In this document: positions 55,487-64,000 of the stretch, one piece after another
How positions within the stretch are numbered: position 1 is the stretch's first letter
How the letters are laid out: every line of letters begins with the position of its first letter
Origin: Gonium pectorale
Taxonomy: Eukaryota; Chlorophyta; Chlorophyceae; Chlamydomonadales; Volvocaceae
DNA: 64,000 nucleotides
Assembly: GCA_001584585.1 (NCBI GenBank)
Contig: LSYV01000003.1
Location: forward strand, 3,579,957-3,643,956
Reading direction: 5' to 3'
Position numbers and translations under genes: made by a program
Notes under the pieces: generated by a model
The model's database searches: none
Seen by the model: the letters and a program-made list of their open reading frames with translations, nothing else
Told to the model about the DNA's origin: nothing

Positions 55487-56892
55487 CTAGACCTGGTCCA
55501 GCAGCCAGTGCATGCCCTCCTGCAGAGGCATCGGAGGGAAGCACGGCGTCAGCCCTCACACTATGGTGCGGACTGTACGGCAGGCACGGGAGGGCTTGAT
55601 CGACAGTGCACGCGCCGTTTGGTTACTGCGCCTTGCGGAGCGGGGTGCCAACGCGCAGCGGCGGCAATCCGGTCAAGGAATGCTCGCATGCATGCACGCC
55701 CAAGCATGCACGCACGCCGTGACCGGCGCTGCACACAACCCAGAGTGTGTCCTTGCGAAGGCATCCCGCAGAAGTACCGCAGCTCTGTCGCGACCAGATT
55801 CTTGCGGACCCCGGGAAAGATGACCTATCGCCCGCTTGCTGCGCATTGGCTTGCCTTGATGCCCTTTGCCTCCAAGGCACTGCAGGGCTGCAGCTGGAAG
55901 GCCCGGCTGGAGGCGGCGGGCAGGTGCAGAGCCGCCGCCACCTCGGCGGGCGTGGCGGCGGTTGGCAGGTCCATCTTATTGCACATAAACAGAAGGGGAA
56001 CCCTCTGGCGGTGCAGTCGGGGCGGGGCGGGCAGATGGGCAGGGCATGCTGTTTACAAGAGAGACCGGCCGAAACGATATGTAGAGCTCTTAGGAGTGGG
56101 GCGGCAAGGGCAGGGGATAATGAAGAAGGGGAACGGGTCGCATCGCGGACACCGAATCGCATACTCAATAGTAGAAGTAAAGGGCAGGGGAGGGCGGGGT
56201 CCACCCGCCTCGAGTCCACGCATCCCCGGAAAGCTCGAGACGCACCCGCAGCTCTTCAGCTCGCAACAGCTCGGCGAGCACTTGGTCTGCATCGGCAAAG
56301 CGCTCCTTATCAGCGGCGTCCAAAACAAACATCAGAGCCTGCGGGCGGGGGATGTGCAGGAAGGGGCTGGGGTCAACGTGACAGGTTACTGCTGCCCAGC
56401 AAGGATCAGTGCCCGTGACAAACGATGCTAGGGCCCCAGGCCTGGCAGCTCTACATACCCACCGTCGTCTCCCTGAAGTAATGCCTCCAGAGCTCCTTGT
56501 AGCGCGGGTTCCCTGCGGACAGTCACAATCTTTAGGGCTGGTCCTCGCGTGGAAGGGATTCGAGGGGGGAGGGCTCGGGGCGGACATACCCGACATATCA
56601 AATACCGTAATTGCCAGGCCGTCGATTTTGACGGACTCCACGGCAAAGCCAACCGTTGGAGCAACCTCCTCGACGGGTTCTTTGGTGAGACGCGCCACAA
56701 GGGTCGTCTTGCCGCTGTTGCTCAGGCCAACGACGAGGAGCCCTACCTTCGTCTGAAGCGACACGATGGGGCCGCGGGGGAACGGTCCGGGTCAACAACT
56801 TGCCCCAAAGACATACCAACGCTGTGTCAATCCGATCAGCAATTTACCTGAACGAGCCCCAGCATCTTGAGAAGGCTCCGAATGAAACCCAT
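55487..56892 (-). CDS. ARF-like small GTPase (ARL6/BBS3-like)
   Basis: From ATG 56892 the exons are 56892-56848, 56752-56590, 56512-56463, 56338-56246, 56004-55855 and 55519-55487, giving 177 residues, the usual ARL size. The last intron has a GC donor (gcaagc). Residues 24-32 are the P loop (GLSNSGKTT), Thr48 fits switch I, 67-70 are DMSG (G3), 126-129 are NKMD (G4) and CSALEAKGI holds the G5 motif. VFDMSG and the following RYKELWRHYF fit ARL6, which recruits the BBSome to ciliary membranes; other ARL paralogues cannot be excluded. Asn71 replaces the Gln that normally follows DxxG and helps hydrolysis. The second residue is Gly, so N-myristoylation is possible. It diverges from the penta-EF-hand gene across 262 bases. 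Confidence 0.85.
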
Positions 56893-57154
56893 CGTGCTCG
56901 ACTTGCAGGAGCAATTCCAAAGAGCTTGCCGCTTCAGCCAATGTGCAGAGCCAAGGACCTCTCCAATACTCAGCTACGTCGTCAGAGGACCGTAAGCTGA
57001 CGTTCTGCCCCCGACTTTGCAGTACAGTTTCTGCCTTGCCGGATGGCAGGCCGTCACCGCACCAGAGGGAACAGTTTAACAATTTATTATTCTGCATTCA
57101 GATCAGGCGCGTTGCGCACTTTGCGACCCACGGACCATTCCGACCTCGAGTGTC
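56893..57154. promoter_or_regulatory. Divergent promoter region, ARL / PEF genes
   Basis: The 262 bases between two divergent start codons must hold both promoters and 5' UTRs unless upstream non-coding exons exist. No motif is recognised. Confidence 0.5.
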
Positions 57155-59077
57155 ATGTTCCGCCGGCACCAGAACCCCGCGGCGCCGGCAGCAGCACCAC
57201 AGTCATCAGCCGAGTCCCCTGACACAGCCAGCTTGCGCCGCGTGAGTCGTCGGATTTGACACGCTGGGTATCTGAGACGTCGGGCTGGGCTTACAACGCC
57301 TACTTGAAGTTGAACGGGCGCGCGCCCTTGCTCCAGCTATCCTATTGCCACTGTAGACAGGCCGCGCGTAGCCCAGAGACCCGCGGCAACACCTTTCACA
57401 CAGCACAGCCACGCGTGCCCCTTGCAACGCACCTGCAAGGGTTGCTCATTTTGGCATTCATCATGCACATCTTATTAGCGCCCCTCCTGCCTGTACTCCT
57501 TGTGCACAGTGGTTTGCCAAGGTGGATACGGACGGCAGCGGTTACATCAGCCCCACTGAGCTGCAGGCGGCGCTGGAGGAGGGGGGGCTGCGCTTCAGCC
57601 TGAGCACCGTGGCGGCGATCATTCGGTACGGTGGGTTTGCTGCGCCTTTCCTGGAAGCCCATGGCTTTGGCCGGCGTTGGCGACAAAGGGGCCTGTCGGA
57701 AACCTGAAGAGGCTGGGAAGGGAAGGAGCTGAGAGCTCCACGGGGGGGCTTCTTGGTGTCCATCCTCTGCGCACCGCTCCTTGCGCGCAGCCGTCTCCCA
57801 ACTGCAATCAGATCATGGCGTATGTTCACAACCATGCGGAGGCGCACGACCGCCCCTACCGCCCAATTCGTACGGCAGGCAGTGCGACGCCACCGGCTCC
57901 GGGACCATTACCTTTGGAGAGTTTGAGAGGCTCCACGTCTTCCTGGCGACGTACGTTGATTGATTGCTGCATTTGCTGGGGAGTCGCTCTGCAACGTCAT
58001 TGTAGACGTGGGGGCGTCGCCAACCATGCGTTGCTCATGGATGGTCGCTGCCGTGCGTAGCTCGCCCCTCGCCGTGCCCAACAGCACAACCCGGTCCCTA
58101 ACTGTGTGACGCGGCCGCCCCTGGACGATCTGCAGCGTGCAGGAGGCGTTTGGCCGGCTGCGGAGCGACGCTGCCGGGCGGGCCCCCATGAGCGAGGTCG
58201 CCGCCGCGCTGGCCGGCATGGGTACGTGACACGTGGGCTGCGGCTGCGGCCTGCAGGCTGCGGACAGCAAAGGGCAGAAGGGCAAAGGGCAGTATGCGTT
58301 GCGAATGCAGCAGGCTCAAGATCTGTGACTAGCATGCACAAGAGCCCTGGGCTCTACCATGTGTCATGTGTCAACCTGCTCGAGTGTCGGCTGCGGAATG
58401 CTGTCCACACCTGCCCACGTATCTTGATTCTTTGTCGCTGAATCCGCTTTAGAGCCCGTCCACCCGCTCGGCGCCCCGTCCGCCGACCCTTGGCCACCTG
58501 CGCCGTACCGTAACATCAGCGCGCACCCTTCGCACGCAGGCTATGAGCTGGAGCCGGCTGTGCAGCGCGCGCTGTTCAAGAGGTTCGACCCTCTGTCCAC
58601 GGGCAGCATGGGCCTCCAGGTCAGTTCAGGCTGTCATTTCGCGGGCGAGCCCGTGCGCCGCATGGGGATGCGGCTGAGTCTGTGCCGGCAGTGGAGACTG
58701 GGGAGCATGGCCGCTCCAGAGTAAGGATACTGGGCCGTCATGCGCGCCTGCTGCTGTCGCCTTCGGCGCTGGTCGGTAGAAAGCCCGCTTCCAACCCACC
58801 TGAGCATGCGGGTGCTGCATCCCGCGTGCCGCGCCCTGCCTGTCAAGGTACCTGAGGGGGTGATCATGAGGGGCCTTAGCGACCACCCTGGCTTGACCAC
58901 CAGGCACCCGTGGCCCCGCGGCCACCACGCGTCGCGCACCCACTGCAGGAGTTCCTGGCGCTGATCATCTTCCTGCGCTCCTCCGCCACCACCTTCAAGG
59001 CCTTTGACCCCGCCGCCACCGGAGTGGTGCACCTGAACTTCCAGCAGTTCCTGTACGCCGTCGTCAACTCGAGTTGA
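57155..59077 (+). CDS. Penta-EF-hand calcium-binding protein
   Basis: The exons 57155-57241, 57510-57625, 57879-57950, 58136-58221, 58540-58619 and 58949-59077 encode 189 residues, close to ALG-2 and sorcin. A short Pro/Ala/Ser N-terminus precedes EF1 (35-46, DTDGSGYISPTE) and EF2 (71-82, DATGSGTITFGE), both with the acidic residues for calcium. EF3 (FGRLRSDAAGRAPMSE) is degenerate, EF4 (FDPLSTGSMGLQ) is weak, and EF5 (FDPAATGVVHLN) is probably the dimerisation hand, as in the family. The spacing between EF1 and EF2 across the exon junction fits the PEF pattern, which supports the splice choice. Members bind membranes or partners when calcium rises; the partner here is unknown. The 3' end converges on PUS10. 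Confidence 0.87.
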
Positions 59078-59827
59078 GGATGTCGCCAGCGCGTCGGTCG
59101 CTGGCCGTGCCGCCGGTCTGAGGCGTTGACTGGTGCGGCTGTTAGATCCAGCCCAAGAAACTCGCTGGGCAGGGACATGCAGGATGTCGCAATCGGTGGG
59201 CTGCTTGGCCATGCGCTGTAATCGCACGGGCCATGGAATGAGAAAAGAGAAACCTGCACAGAAAGAATGAGCACACGTTAAAGGTTGTATGTTGGGAGAT
59301 TGCTCAGCTGTACTTTCGTTGCAGTGACATAGGATTGCTGTGGTCGGACTGGTGTAGCAGGTTTCTTGCGGGGTCGAGGTGACCCAGGCCTGTTCGGTGT
59401 CGGGCAGGGCGCCCATCCCGGCCACTGGCGGGCGGTTGGATCTCCGCAACTGTGCCGGCCACAGATCATGCGCATACTTGCGCAGTATGAAAAAGTGACT
59501 GGGCACGGTCTGCCCTGGCTGTAGCAACCCACACCTTGCGCCAACAGCCGGGAAGCCTGCCATCCCATGCGTACGCCCTAGCAGCGATATCCGTTGACAC
59601 TGCGTTCCTACTTCAGAAGCAAAGTGCGGCGGCATGGATCGAGCCGCGCATGCTCACGGGCATGCCCTGGCTGTGCCCCTCCCAGCCGTACGACCAAACA
59701 CCATATGGTACGACAAATACAAGATGCCACCGCGCTTTCGAGCAGGCTCCCCAGTGGCCGCGAGCACAGGGCTTCACCACGCATGCCGCTCGCTGCGCCC
59801 CGCCCGGCATTGCGGCAGAGGGGGGCT
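59078..59827. other. Convergent 3' region, PEF / PUS10
   Basis: This is the 3' UTRs of two convergent genes. TGTAA at 59217-59221 follows the PEF stop by 140 bases. No exon is seen. Confidence 0.6.
59217..59221 (+). terminator. Candidate polyadenylation signal TGTAA
   Basis: This is the Chlamydomonas-type signal at a suitable distance from the penta-EF-hand gene stop codon. Confidence 0.5.
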
Positions 59828-62800
59828 TCACGGCCAGTTCTCGAGGTGCACGTCCAGCACGTCCAGCTGCACAATCTCAACATGCACGTACGGCACGTCC
59901 TTGCCCGCCTCGCCTCCCGCTGCCACGCCTGCTCCCGCTGCCGCGGCCCCGTTGCGGGTCTCCACAGCGCCCGCTTCCGCCGCCTCCACGGCCGCCGTCC
60001 CGGCCGCGGTCGCGGAGCTCCGCATCTGCATTCGCGCCAACAGATCACCGAGGCACGGCCGGCAGCGGCCCAGGTCCCCATGGCAGAACTCCTTAACGTA
60101 GGCGCCCGCCTGCAGACAGACGACAGACGGAGGGAGCGACCAGGTAAAAAGCAGTCCACGCGGGCGGGGGGCGGAGACAAGGCAACGATGCTTGGAACAG
60201 GTGATGGGCGAGGGCGGCGGAGGGTGCCCCGGGGTGCATCCATGCGCGCTACGTGTGGCGTGCTGCACGCGTCCAGTCGTGGAGCCGGTCCGTGGCCTGG
60301 TGCCTCACGCACAGATAACAACCGCCGCCAGTGGCCATACCCTGCCCCTCTCCCCGGGAACGCGAGCCCCGGGCGCATCTGCGCTGCGGCCGGACCCGGC
60401 TGGACGCGTCGTGTGCGTCGCAAGTGTCCCGGAAGGTGGGCGGCGCCCCACCTGAGTACGCAGCTGCAGCACAAAGTAGCTGGGCTGGCCGGAGACCGCC
60501 TCCGCGCTCTCCACCTGAAGCCACTTGGGCCGAGTCTGGGGCGGAGCAGGGGGGACGAGGGTGGGGACACGTTGGGGCGAGTCGGCCGCGTGCGTGACGG
60601 CAGCCGGTGGTGAAGGGTACTCTGCAGCCGTGAAGCACCCATCATACAACGCACCGCACGCGACTTGCAGGCGGCGGCGCGTGAAGGAGTGGGAAAGTGT
60701 GCGAACGCACAGAGGTGTCTGTCAGCAGCACCGGCAGGAGCAACACACGCAACCCGTCGCCTACACGGCCTGCCAAGCCGCAGCCACGAGCCATCTAGCA
60801 CGGCCGGCGGTCGGGATCGGGTCGGGAGACGTGCGGCACACGTACGGCACATTGAACCCTCCCGGCCTCTCGGGCTCCGGGTCTGCAGCTGGGCCGCGCA
60901 AGCGAGCACACCCCTACTGCACCACGTCGGTGCACGAGGCAGCGCGCCGCTCCCCCCCCGGCGTACCTTGGCCGCCCGGCGGTGCAGCACCCGCACCGGG
61001 GTGTCCTGCTGCGACTCCACCCGCCCCGCAGCCACCAGCGCCGCTAGCTCGGCGGCGCTGGGCGCCGGCGCCGCCCAGCACAGCGCGCGGTACGTCTTCT
61101 CCTTGCTCTCCTCCGCCGCCTTGATGCTGTCCAGCGCTGCCTTGCCGCAGGGCGTCAGGCAGTGCACAGTCACGCCCCTGCGCAGCGGGTCGGGTGGGTT
61201 GGCGTTGCAACCTTGCAAGGGTCGGGGGTACGGCACCGCGCGGACGCCAGGCGCATTCGAAGCGTGTGTTCAGGGTCTTGCGGTGCCATGGCAGCATCAC
61301 GGGCGGGGGGAGCGGCACTGTACGCGACGGGACCCAATGGGAAGGAGCTGTAAGGGCAGCCCTCCAGCCCTCCGGCCCTCCAACGTCCTTCGCACCAGAC
61401 GGGAGGCCCCGAGCCCAGAGCATTTGCGCAGTGGCACAGTCGGCCCCGGCCCCCGCCCCCCGCGTCGCACCTCCCGCTGGTCCGCAGCCTCTCCTCCGCG
61501 CGCCGCAGCATGTCGGGCGGCGGGTGGCCCCGCAGCGGCGCCTGTGGACCGGCGGAGGTGAGGGGCCAAGCCACATCCTCACGCCATCCGGGCAACATGC
61601 GACACTCCGCTAAACGGTTCCAGAAAGGCCCCAAACAACTACCGAAGCCGCACTGCTGAGTCCTCAATGCCCTTGCCAGCACCACGCCTGCCTCCAACCT
61701 AGCCCCGCCCCAACCCCTGCCTTTATCATTCCTGACAGCACCGACGCCCCAGCGCCCACACCCAGCCCCACAGCTCCCAACACCGGCATACGGCAGACGC
61801 CACACCTCAACACATGTGACCCCACTCCTTTCCCCGCCCCGCCCCGCCCCGCCCCACCTCCAGCTCGAACACGAACGGCCGGCCCGGCCCCAGCATCCGC
61901 ACGTCTGCGTCCTCGCGGCCGCCCGTCACCATCTTGGCCGAGGCGCAGCCGTACAGCGACAGCAGCCCCGCCTCCAGCGCCTCCTGCACGCTCACGCCGC
62001 CGATGCGCGCCCCGGTGGCCAGCTCGAACCAGGGGCACTGCGGCATGTGGCGGCGCAGCTTGCAGTACCTGCCAGGCGGGTGGATGAATGCGGGCGGGGC
62101 ACATGGGCGGGGAGCGGGAAGCGGGGCAACCCGGTCCTGTGTCGTTGCGACGATTGGGACTTGGCACACACTGCCTCCTCTGAGTGCCCCTCCCGCCAGC
62201 CCGCCATGGCCGAAGGCCCCCCCAAGCAACCCACCCGAGCGGGTGAACCCCCCTGCCCACCACACCCGCCCATCTCAAGTTGCCAGGACTCCAGCAATAA
62301 ACAACACATCCCTCCTCGCCCACAACGCGCTTCCCCAGAGCTTCTCCAACGCTTCTCCAGCGCTTCTCCAGCGCTTCTCCAGCGCTTCTCCAGCGGAGTA
62401 ATGCACATCCGCACCGCACAGCCTCCTCCCCAACGCCTACACCACTAACGTCCTGATTTCGCAGGGCCCCGCACCTGCCCGCAAGCAGCAACGGCGGCCG
62501 CGTCGCCCGCACATGCAGGGTAGGCCACCAAGCGCCCGCAGCCGCCCCAGCATCCGCCGCGCCATCGCCTCCGCCGGTGCCCGCCCCAGGCCCCGGATCC
62601 GGCCCGCCAGTTGAGGTCTCGCGTTCGGCGTTAACACTCAAACTGGTGGCGTCCGCGAAGGCGGCGTCGCCCGGTCCTCGCCCGGCCTCCAACCCTGCCT
62701 CCGTCCCCATCTCGACCTCCATCTCCACATCTGCCTCCTGCGAGGCTCCTGCCACCCCCAGCACCTCCGCTGCCGCGGGCGCTGCCGCCGCTGCCGCGGG

Positions 62801-64000
62801 CGCGGGCGTGGGCGCTGACGGCGGCCACGGGAAGAGGCGGCGCAGGACGTGCTTGGGCATGCCTGCCGCCGCTGAGCCCGCCTGCTCCGCCGTCATGGAC
62901 CTGAGCCGGGCCTCGGACACCTGCGGCCGCCACGCGGGGTCGCTGAGTTGGGAGGCGTTCTCGCTGGAGAAAGCATGAGATGCGACCCCGTTCCAACGTG
63001 GCGTCTGGGTGGGGTGACGCGAGCAGGCGCTATTGCAGGAGCACATGCACAAGCGGGAACGATTGACCAAGTGGCTAGGGGGCTAGACAATGCCTGGGCC
63101 TTTGTACATCGGGATCCAAGCACAGCCCCTCGGGATCCAAGCACAGCCCCTGTCCTGGGGCCTCCCGCAACCCGCCATCCACGACACACCCTAAGAGCCT
63201 CCGCCCCGAGGCGTGACGCACCCCATCGTTCCTAGGCGTCATGGACGCCCGTCCCCACACAGACATGCCTTACGCCCCCCACCACACATATACGCATGCA
63301 CACACCTGTGGGCGCGGCGCGGCCTGCTCTGGCTGCTCCTGTCCCGGCTGCAGCTGCTGCTGCTGCGGCTGCCCCCGGTGGCGCTTGCCTCCACGCTGGT
63401 GCTGCTGCTGGCGGCGGGCAGCGTGGTGGGCAGCCTGGTCTTCAGCCAGGACCTGGTTGAGGGGCGGTGGGGCCGGAGCGGGGGCGGGCCGACGTGGGGC
63501 AGGGGTGGGCTAGGAGGCGGGCAATGCACGAGCGGTGTGGCGCAGCATGACAGGAAGGGGGGGGCACCAGTCCGCGATCGGGTCGTGGGTGGGTTTGGGA
63601 GAGACGGTGGCATGCGCACTACAGGCCGCGCAGGCTGGGGGTGGTGGCGGTAGGCGGGAGACAAAGGGCTGGGAAGTAAATGGCGGCCGCCGGGGGTGGG
63701 ATTAGCTGCAGCTGCCACCGTGCAGGGACATCCGATACCCCAACAACTACGGTACTGGTTCAACATGTAGGTTGGACATGGGGCGGCTACGGCCGACACG
63801 CGTAATGCAGAGGACTCCCCGGGTGCCCCAACGCTGGTTGATACAAACTCTGGCGGAGGGGTGGCGAGCCCCTGCTCCCTCTCCCAGGCACACACCATCG
63901 CTCGTGCCCCGAAGCAGGGGAGTCTGGGCCTACCCGCAGAACCGCCAGCCCCGCCTCGCCGTCCGTGAGCATCACCGACACGGTCATGTCGGCCGACTGG
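59828..64000 (-). CDS. PUS10: tRNA pseudouridine synthase PUS10 (5' partial)
   Basis: Isomerises uridine in the tRNA T-arm (positions 54/55 in archaea and animals). The exons on minus are 64000-63934 (runs off the edge), 63452-63306, 62920-62475, 62068-61858, 61541-61471, 61177-60967, 60535-60452 and 60109-59828. The phases agree throughout. Landmarks in order are VLRRLFPWPP, AGRYCKLRRHMPQCPW, GREDADVRMLGPGRPFVFEL (whose Asp is the catalytic one in PUS10), KEKTYRALCW, TPVRVLHRR, GAYVKEFCHGDLGR and a final strand ending HLENWP. Gln-rich and Ala/Glu-rich inserts expand the region before RYCKL. The first visible residues (MTVSVMLTDG) fit the strand that precedes this part in the human protein, so the N-terminal Zn/THUMP-containing domain should lie beyond 64000. 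I infer a nuclear, cytosolic or organellar location without direct evidence. Confidence 0.92.
61832..61858. repeat. GGGGC array at a PUS10 5' splice site
   Basis: On the minus strand the intron starting after 61858 begins gtggggcgg and continues as four ggggc units, so the donor is embedded in a quadruplex-prone array. Confidence 0.75.
62337..62397. repeat. 12-bp minisatellite in PUS10 intron
   Basis: Five copies of a unit like gcttctccagc(g/a) lie between the exons at 62475 and 62068. Confidence 0.85.

Noticed and set aside
59608..61236. 542-codon open frame on the minus strand
   Set aside because: Only part of it (60967-61177) is a real PUS10 exon; the rest is intron or shadow of other PUS10 exons read in another frame.
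62963..63070. PUS10 start codon at 63070 or acceptor at 62964
   Set aside because: These give a shorter protein or a phase mismatch with the upstream exons; the acceptor at 62921 fits all phases and the family sequence order.
63213..64000. Plus-strand membrane protein (hydrophobic stretch near 63340-63455 with possible exons at 63726-63766 and 63940-64000)
   Set aside because: The minus strand has better splice sites at both ends of 63306-63452, phase agreement with the next exons, and a fit to the PUS10 order of segments. The plus frame lacks a good acceptor or start.

Overview
This is nuclear DNA from a GC-rich, intron-dense eukaryote, almost certainly a chlamydomonadalean (volvocine-type) green alga. 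The evidence is many short exons split by GT-AG and some GC-AG introns, very GC-rich third codon positions, long Ala/Gly/Gln/Pro inserts inside conserved proteins, a few TGTAA-type polyadenylation motifs, plant-type lipin and RIC1 proteins, and an ARL6-like GTPase typical of ciliated lineages. There are two runs of N (20137-20156 and 34952-35712). I built the gene models by joining exons whose splice sites and phases agree, then checking the length arithmetic.

Layout, left to right. 708-2680 (+): orphan protein, 5' end unresolved. 4005-7584 (+): degenerate kinase-like domain followed by a C-terminal U-box. 9306-11318 (-): Lys/Glu-rich low-complexity protein. 12983-15602 (-): 195-residue EF-hand protein with a hydrophobic C-terminal half. 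15958-23967 (+): very large, membrane-anchored GH32 acid invertase, divergent from the EF-hand gene. 24716-28554 (-): 851-residue orphan with an acidic tail. 30372-37772 (-): lipin-type phosphatidate phosphatase, with a 761-N gap inside its giant exon. 39212-47363 (-): RIC1, a Rab-GEF subunit. 47652-49153 (+): family-16-like methyltransferase, divergent from RIC1. 52423-53660 (-): multipass membrane protein. 55487-56892 (-): ARF-like GTPase. 57155-59077 (+): penta-EF-hand protein, divergent from the GTPase. 59828-64000 (-): PUS10 pseudouridine synthase, with its 5' end beyond the right edge.

The genes do not form an operon or an obvious cluster. Several concern membrane lipid or traffic (lipin, RIC1, ARL) or calcium (two EF-hand proteins), but linkage alone proves no joint function. 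Three divergent pairs share short spacers (355, 288 and 262 bp) that probably hold shared promoters. Three pairs converge: invertase/orphan, methyltransferase/membrane protein and PEF/PUS10.

The most notable points are the kinase-like module with all three key motifs altered, fused to a U-box; the 1302-residue GH32 enzyme; the ARF-like GTPase with Asn at the catalytic Gln position; the His-rich insert in lipin; four GC-AG introns in 64 kb; and a perfect 28-nt inverted repeat at 3280-3393. I did not find a clearly new multigene system.
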